Shown here piece by piece: positions 60,227 to 64,000 of a stretch of DNA of 64,000 nucleotides. A model generated the notes under the pieces. The model searched no databases, was not told where the DNA came from, and saw only the letters and a list, made by a program, of their open reading frames with translations. Location: contig NZ_CP024808.1 of the NCBI RefSeq assembly GCF_002787055.1, forward strand, positions 770,328 through 834,327, read 5' to 3'. Numbering within the stretch: the first letter of the stretch is position 1; each line of letters starts with the position of its first letter. The stretch comes from Candidatus Nitrosotenuis aquarius. Its GTDB lineage: Archaea; Thermoproteota; Nitrososphaeria; Nitrososphaerales; Nitrosopumilaceae. The position numbers and the translations under genes were made by a program.

Positions 60227-60703
60227 TCAGATCATGCTCCTTACAAGCTCGACTAGCTCTTTGTTTTGTCCTAGCACTCCACCTTCGCCGTATGTTTTTC
60301 TGGTGCTTCGCTTAAAGCCCTTCTTTGGTGGAGCAAGTGCAAACCAAGGTTTGATTGGTTTGATTTTATTCATAGATGTTTTACCTTCAGAAACAGATGA
60401 TGCAAGATCGTCAATTGATTTGAAGCCCAGTGGTGTCAAGTCCTCGTTTGTAATTTTTTTGTATCCTGACTTTCTTCCCTTTTTGCTGAATAATTCTTTT
60501 GCAATGTCTGCGCTGACTTCTTGCCAAGAAACATAGTGCTTTACTCTGTTTAGCATTCCAAGTGTGTTGTCTTTGGCTGGAATGATTGTTGCTCTGAATT
60601 TTTTGTCTAGTTTTAGTAATGTCATGGTGTTTTTTGCCCAGTGTGGGACGTTGATTTGTCCAGTCATTCTAACAACGAGGTATGCCTTTGCCATTTTGCT
60701 CAA
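60227..60703 (-). CDS. rpl30: 50S ribosomal protein L30
   Basis: 158 residues from TTG 60703 that overlaps the S5 stop (TTGA); an ATG nine bases on (60694, MAKAYLVVRMTG) is an equally good start. YLVVRMTGQINVPHWAKNTMTLLKLDKKFRATI and the archaeal extension with FALAPPKKGFKRSTRKTYGEGGVLG are diagnostic. Confidence 0.95.
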   Translation of the reverse strand: MSKMAKAYLVVRMTGQINVPHWAKNTMTLLKLDKKFRATIIPAKDNTLGMLNRVKHYVSWQEVSADIAKELFSKKGRKSGYKKITNEDLTPLGFKSIDDLASSVSEGKTSMNKIKPIKPWFALAPPKKGFKRSTRKTYGEGGVLGQNKELVELVRSMI

Positions 60704-61395
60704 CCTTGACTAAATGTCTGCCTTAGACATTCTAGGATTGCCTTTGACGTAGAGTTCATCGTTGCAGTAGAGCCCTTTGCTGTGGTCCATGCGTCCTTTA
60801 GTCCTGCTAGCTTGAGGAGGTTTCTGATTTTGCCTCCTGCTACAAGACCAAGGCCTCTTGGTGCCGGTACAATTTCGACTACGACGCTTCCGCCTTTGCC
60901 TCGCACTTTAAACGGTACAGAGTGGGATTGGTCGCATCTGCATTCCCAGCTTCCACAACCTAGTTTGATTGGGCTGACGTTAAGATAAGCATTAGTTGTT
61001 GCCTTTTCGATTGCAACTCTCATTTGTTTTGATTTTCCCTGTCCAATTCCTAGCCAGCCGTTTTCGTTTCCTGCTGCAACTAGCGCCTTGAACTTAGTTT
61101 GCTGGCCGTTTGGTGTCATTTTTTGCACCATGCCAACGTCGATTACCTCGCTTTTCAGATCCGGCAGTAGTTTTTTGATGATTCCTGCTTCTTGAATTCG
61201 TAGTCCTTGAGAGTAAATTTCATTCATGTCAGTAATTAGGCCTGCTGCCACCTTTTTGCCAAGCTCGGTTCGTGGTACCCATGGTGCCTCTTCTTCTTTT
61301 CTTGGGCCTCTTCCCTGTCTTGGTGGCCTGTCGCCTCGTGGTGGTCTGTCTCCGTGTGGCCTGTCTTGTCTTTGGTTTTGTGTGGTTTGGCTCAT
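60700..61395 (-). CDS. rps5: 30S ribosomal protein S5
   Basis: 231 residues from ATG 61395 (MSQTTQNQRQDRPHGD). The N-terminal tail is unusual: a run of RPHGDRPPRGDRPPRQGRGP, basic and proline-rich, before WVPRTELGKKVAAGLITDM. The double-strand RNA fold (LLPDLKSEVIDVGMVQKM, TKFKALVAAGNENGWLGIGQGKSKQMRVA) and the zinc-like CGSWECRC of archaeal S5 follow. A longer frame to 61416 overlaps rpl18 and is rejected. Confidence 0.95.
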   Translation of the reverse strand: MSQTTQNQRQDRPHGDRPPRGDRPPRQGRGPRKEEEAPWVPRTELGKKVAAGLITDMNEIYSQGLRIQEAGIIKKLLPDLKSEVIDVGMVQKMTPNGQQTKFKALVAAGNENGWLGIGQGKSKQMRVAIEKATTNAYLNVSPIKLGCGSWECRCDQSHSVPFKVRGKGGSVVVEIVPAPRGLGLVAGGKIRNLLKLAGLKDAWTTAKGSTATMNSTSKAILECLRQTFSQG

Positions 61396-61396
61396 T

Positions 61397-61879
61397 TTAC
61401 TTTGCTCCACTGTCAATTGCTGACTTTATTTTTGCAATGTCGTTTTTTACTTTGAGATGCTCTCCGTTGATTCGCTCGTTGGCTGGCAGAGTTTCCTCGC
61501 TTGCCGGAATTTCTAGTCCTGCATCGATTACTCCTTTGAGGGCGGCTGCCATTCTTTGTGTGTATTTTCTGGTGCCGCTGTACAAAATTGCGCTAGTTGT
61601 TCCGGAGGCAAGTGCCTTTTTTCCTGCCATGTAACCCGTAAGATAAGCTGCTGGGACGTTCTTTCTTGAGCCTTTCCAGCCTTGAGAAATTAGAAATCTT
61701 GAATGTGCTGATGCGACTACCTTGTCGCCTGTGAATTGTGGCTTGTGGATTTGGACCAGTGTGTTTTCATTTGAGATCTGAACTGTAACAAAGTCTGCGC
61801 GGCTCATGAGCATTAGCTTGCGCTTTTTATAGTTGGTCTTCTCCTCACGTAATCGTCGTAGTATTACTGAATAAGCCAT
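61397..61879 (-). CDS. rpl18: 50S ribosomal protein L18
   Basis: 160 residues. YKKRKLMLMSRADFVTVQISNENTLVQI, VASAHSRFLISQGWKGSRKNVPAAYLTGYMAGKKALASG and the end KNDIAKIKSAIDSGAK. It binds 5S rRNA. A 40-base gap separates it from argF and may hold an internal promoter (CTTATAAACG near 61910). Confidence 0.95.
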   Translation of the reverse strand: MAYSVILRRLREEKTNYKKRKLMLMSRADFVTVQISNENTLVQIHKPQFTGDKVVASAHSRFLISQGWKGSRKNVPAAYLTGYMAGKKALASGTTSAILYSGTRKYTQRMAAALKGVIDAGLEIPASEETLPANERINGEHLKVKNDIAKIKSAIDSGAK

Positions 61880-61919
61880 TGCGATATTGGTGAACTCTTG
61901 AAGTTGCTCTTATAAACGA

Positions 61920-62825
61920 TTAGATGCGCAACGACGCAAGTAACGCTTTTTGCGAATGCAGTCGATTCTCTGCTTCATCCCACACTACAGATTGCGGGCC
62001 GTCAATTACATCCGATGTTACTTCTTGATCCCTCTTTGCTGGAAGGCAGTGCATAAAGATGCAAGAGTCTTTTGCTTTTGCCATTAATGCAGAGTTGACT
62101 TGATACTTTGGAAGGAATTGCTTGAGTCGTTTTGGATTGTCGTGAATTGAGACAAATGTGTCTGTGACTATGATGTCTGCATTCTTTGCTGCCTTGTTTG
62201 GATCTTGGCCCAGATCAATGTCGACGTGTTTTTTGCATTGTTTTACCAAGGTTGAGTCTGGCGCAAACTCTTTGGGTGTTGCAATTGACATTGATATTCC
62301 AACCTTTGAGCAACCAATTATCATTGAATTGCAGACATTGTTTCCATCGCCGATCCATGCTAGGTGCAATCCGTCGATCTTTCCTTTCTTTTCCTTTATT
62401 GTCATAAGGTCGGCCAGAATCTGGCACGGGTGATAGGAATTTGATAGTCCATTGATTATTGGTATGGTTGCGTTTTCTGCCAATGACACTAATGTAGAGT
62501 GCTCATAAACTCGCGCCATTACGACATCGACGTATCGTGACAGAGTTTTTGCAGTGTCTTCGATTGTCTCGCCTCGCGAAATCTGCAGATCTTGAGCGGA
62601 CAGGTTGATTGCGTGACCGCCCAGCTGGAACATTCCAGTTTCAAAGCTTATTCGCGTTCGAGTCGATGGCTTTTGAAATATCATTGCAAGTGTTTTGTTT
62701 TTGAGTAACGGCTTTGCAATTCCCTTTTTGCGATCTTTTTTTAGCTTGATTGCAAGATCGATTGTTTGAGTGATTTCTTTTTTGTCTAGCTCGCCTAGTG
62801 TCAAGACGTCTTTAGTTTTGATCAT
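61920..62825 (-). CDS. argF: Ornithine carbamoyltransferase
   Basis: 301 residues from ATG 62825 in an ATGA overlap with ftsY. KTLAMIFQKPSTRTRISFETGMFQLGGHAINL carries the carbamoyl-phosphate STRTR motif, NGLSNSYHPCQILADLMTIKEK the H-P-x-Q loop, FMHCLPAKR the H-C-L-P loop that binds ornithine. It makes citrulline for arginine synthesis. It is odd to find it between ftsY and ribosomal genes. Confidence 0.96.
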   Translation of the reverse strand: MIKTKDVLTLGELDKKEITQTIDLAIKLKKDRKKGIAKPLLKNKTLAMIFQKPSTRTRISFETGMFQLGGHAINLSAQDLQISRGETIEDTAKTLSRYVDVVMARVYEHSTLVSLAENATIPIINGLSNSYHPCQILADLMTIKEKKGKIDGLHLAWIGDGNNVCNSMIIGCSKVGISMSIATPKEFAPDSTLVKQCKKHVDIDLGQDPNKAAKNADIIVTDTFVSIHDNPKRLKQFLPKYQVNSALMAKAKDSCIFMHCLPAKRDQEVTSDVIDGPQSVVWDEAENRLHSQKALLASLRI

Positions 62826-64000
62826 TTCTTTAACCAACCGAAAAGTCCTTTCTTCTTTGGCTTTTCATCCTTTTCTTTAATCTTGTCTTCTTTTTCTTCT
62901 TCCATGTCTTCTGGTTCTTCCTCTGGTTCCTCTTCTGGTTTCTCTACCTTCTTTTCTTGGCCTGGCTTTGGACGGCCGCTTGCAATCCATTTTTGGATTT
63001 TCTCAGCCATATCAAATGCATCATCATCAGTTTCTGGGGGCGGAACATCGTAGAGGTCTGCATATTTGGAAATGTCTGTGTCTGAGATTCCTTCGAAGGG
63101 ATCGTCGCTTTTCTTCTTCTTTGGTTCTGGTTTTGGTTCTGGTTTTGGTTCTGGTTTTGGTTCTGGTTTTGGTTCTGGTTTTGGTTCTGGTTTTGGTTCT
63201 GGTTTTGGTTCTGGTTTTGGTTCTGGTATCACCGCAGTAAAACCTTCGCCAAAGACAGTCTCTAGGAATAGTTTCTTATCAAAAGGCCTCAGATCCGCAT
63301 ATTCTTGACCCATGCCCACATACATGACAGGCTTTGCAGTGATTTTGACAATGGATAATGCCGCACCGCCTCGTGCATCTGCATCGCTTTTTGTCAGAAT
63401 AGCGCCATCAAATTTTGTGTGCTGGAAAAATTCGCGCGCTTGATTGACAGTGTCGTTTCCTGCAAGCGAATCACCCACGAAGATTTTCAAATCAGGATTT
63501 ACAACTTTGGTGATTTTCTCGATTTGTTCCATCAGGTTTTTGCTTGTCTGCATTCGACCGGCAGTATCAATTAGAACACAGTCAATTTTGTGAGACTTTG
63601 CGTAAAGAACTGCATCACGTGCAACGGCAGCCGGGTCTGCACCATAGTTTTGTGCTACGGTTTTGATGTTGAGTCGATTTGCGTGCTCTGTTAGCTGCTC
63701 AATTGCGCCTGCTCGAAATGTATCAGCTGCCGCAATAACAACAGAAAACTTGTTTTGTTTTAGAAGATATGCAATCTTGGCAAGTGTTGTGGTTTTTCCA
63801 GTGCCGTTGATTCCAACAAACAAAACAATGCAAGGCTCATTTGTTGTCTTTTTGGAATTGATTTTGGCAAAAAGATCCACAGCTCCTGCTTCATCAAATA
63901 ATGCAGAAATTGTTCCAATCAGATTTTCCTTGATGAATTTTTCAATTTGGCTTTTGTCGACCGATGTGCCGGTTAGTGTTTTTTTCAGGTCCGCCTTGAT
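62822..64000 (-). CDS. ftsY: Signal recognition particle receptor FtsY with a C-terminal tail (5' end cut)
   Basis: The frame is open to the right window edge; the first residues seen (KADLKKTLTGTSVDKSQIEKFIKEN) are the N domain, then VGINGTGKTTTLAKIAYLL (G1), IAAADTFRAGAIEQL, LIDTAGRMQTSKNLMEQI (G3), LTKSDADARGGAALSI (G4) and GMGQEYADLRPFDKKLF. FtsY normally ends shortly after this. Here about 135 more residues follow: nine copies of EPKP, a domain-like stretch (SKYADLYDVPPPETDDDAF, AEKIQKWIASGR), an acidic run and the end KKKGLFGWLKK. FtsY docks ribosome-SRP at SecY, encoded in the same operon. Confidence 0.96.
   Translation of the reverse strand: MKADLKKTLTGTSVDKSQIEKFIKENLIGTISALFDEAGAVDLFAKINSKKTTNEPCIVLFVGINGTGKTTTLAKIAYLLKQNKFSVVIAAADTFRAGAIEQLTEHANRLNIKTVAQNYGADPAAVARDAVLYAKSHKIDCVLIDTAGRMQTSKNLMEQIEKITKVVNPDLKIFVGDSLAGNDTVNQAREFFQHTKFDGAILTKSDADARGGAALSIVKITAKPVMYVGMGQEYADLRPFDKKLFLETVFGEGFTAVIPEPKPEPKPEPKPEPKPEPKPEPKPEPKPEPKPEPKKKKSDDPFEGISDTDISKYADLYDVPPPETDDDAFDMAEKIQKWIASGRPKPGQEKKVEKPEEEPEEEPEDMEEEKEDKIKEKDEKPKKKGLFGWLKK
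63121..63228 (-). repeat. ftsY: 12-bp tandem repeat coding for (EPKP)n in FtsY
   Basis: The unit GGTTCTGGTTTT (plus strand) is repeated about nine times without change, which on the minus strand reads AAAACCAGAACC and codes for K-P-E-P. Identical codons in every copy show recent expansion, so copy number is likely to vary among strains. Confidence 0.92.

Noticed and set aside
63121-63228. CRISPR array
   Set aside because: The repeats are 12 bases, directly abutting, with no spacers, and lie in frame inside ftsY.
62968-63308. Plus-strand frames made of LVLVLV or FGSG repeats
   Set aside because: They are antisense readings of the 12-bp tandem repeat and the acidic tail of ftsY; no start signal and pure low complexity.

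Overview
The window reads as chromosome of an ammonia-oxidising archaeon (Thaumarchaeota/Nitrososphaerota, group I.1a). Basis seen in the sequence: an archaeal exosome superoperon (SBDS, Rrp4, Rrp41, Rrp42, L37Ae, Pcc1, prefoldin beta), Rpo3/L18e/L13/S9, SecY with L15/L30/S5/L18, thermosome, Nob1, Cbf5, EndA, F420 biosynthesis (CofE), a tRNA-Ser with an anticodon-loop intron, and exported proteins ending in the IPxW...FWxxG...YLI repeat that I associate with this phylum. The moderate G+C and the chemoreceptor gene would suit a Nitrosotenuis-like lineage, but that genus-level guess is inference. Many genes start with TTG/GTG and have a TATA-like box about 25 bases upstream of the start codon, as expected for leaderless archaeal mRNAs; I used this to choose several starts.

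Layout. 1-6.5 kb: an ABC exporter (ATPase plus cut permease), a PRC-barrel protein, an F420-type small oxidoreductase and a group of exported or orphan proteins, including two related secreted proteins. 6.5-12.4 kb: an accessory stretch of very small metal-binding and DNA-binding proteins (a 9-Cys metallothionein-like peptide, two ribbon-helix-helix proteins, zinc ribbons), tRNA-Glu, DoxX, and a TetR-controlled operon with a clear palindromic operator. 12.4-14.7 kb: divergent heat-shock pair hsp20 / thermosome. 15-22.3 kb: a frameshifted methyltransferase, GNAT, a lone PLD-like protein, EndA, L10e, tRNA-Gly, a CDF metal exporter, a lysine-tailed exported protein and a CPA2 antiporter. 22.4-26.8 kb: a MazF-like toxin, an unusual operon of AAA+ ATPase, winged-helix and coiled-coil proteins, and a candidate C/D box sRNA inside it. 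27-34.6 kb: chemoreceptor, a cellulose-synthase-like glycosyltransferase, a Sulfolobus-type ferredoxin fused to a new N-terminal domain and co-transcribed with a rhodanese, NAD kinase/Nob1 and a second rhodanese.

34.6-41.8 kb is core information processing: XPF nuclease, the exosome superoperon on the minus strand, and divergent from it Rpo3-L18e-L13-S9 plus a sugar nucleotidyltransferase. 41.8-45.5 kb holds two complete but different LeuC/LeuD pairs back to back, one of bacterial and one of archaeal size. 45.6-54 kb: CofE, orphan genes, the 2-oxoacid:ferredoxin oxidoreductase (central carbon metabolism), a 2-hydroxyacid dehydrogenase, an LhgO-like oxidase and the intron-bearing tRNA-Ser. 54-64 kb: inositol-phosphate synthase, then one long minus-strand operon FtsY-ArgF-L18-S5-L30-L15-SecY-AdkA-DUF106-Cmk-Cbf5 that joins SRP targeting, translocon and ribosome assembly; FtsY runs off the right edge and carries a remarkable C-terminal proline/charge-rich tail ending in an amphipathic segment.

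The best candidates for something undescribed are the AAA+/wHTH/coiled-coil operon (22.9-26.6 kb), the C-terminally tailed FtsY, the ferredoxin fusion operon, and the metallothionein-like peptide with its neighbours. No rRNA, insertion sequence, prophage or CRISPR array was seen.
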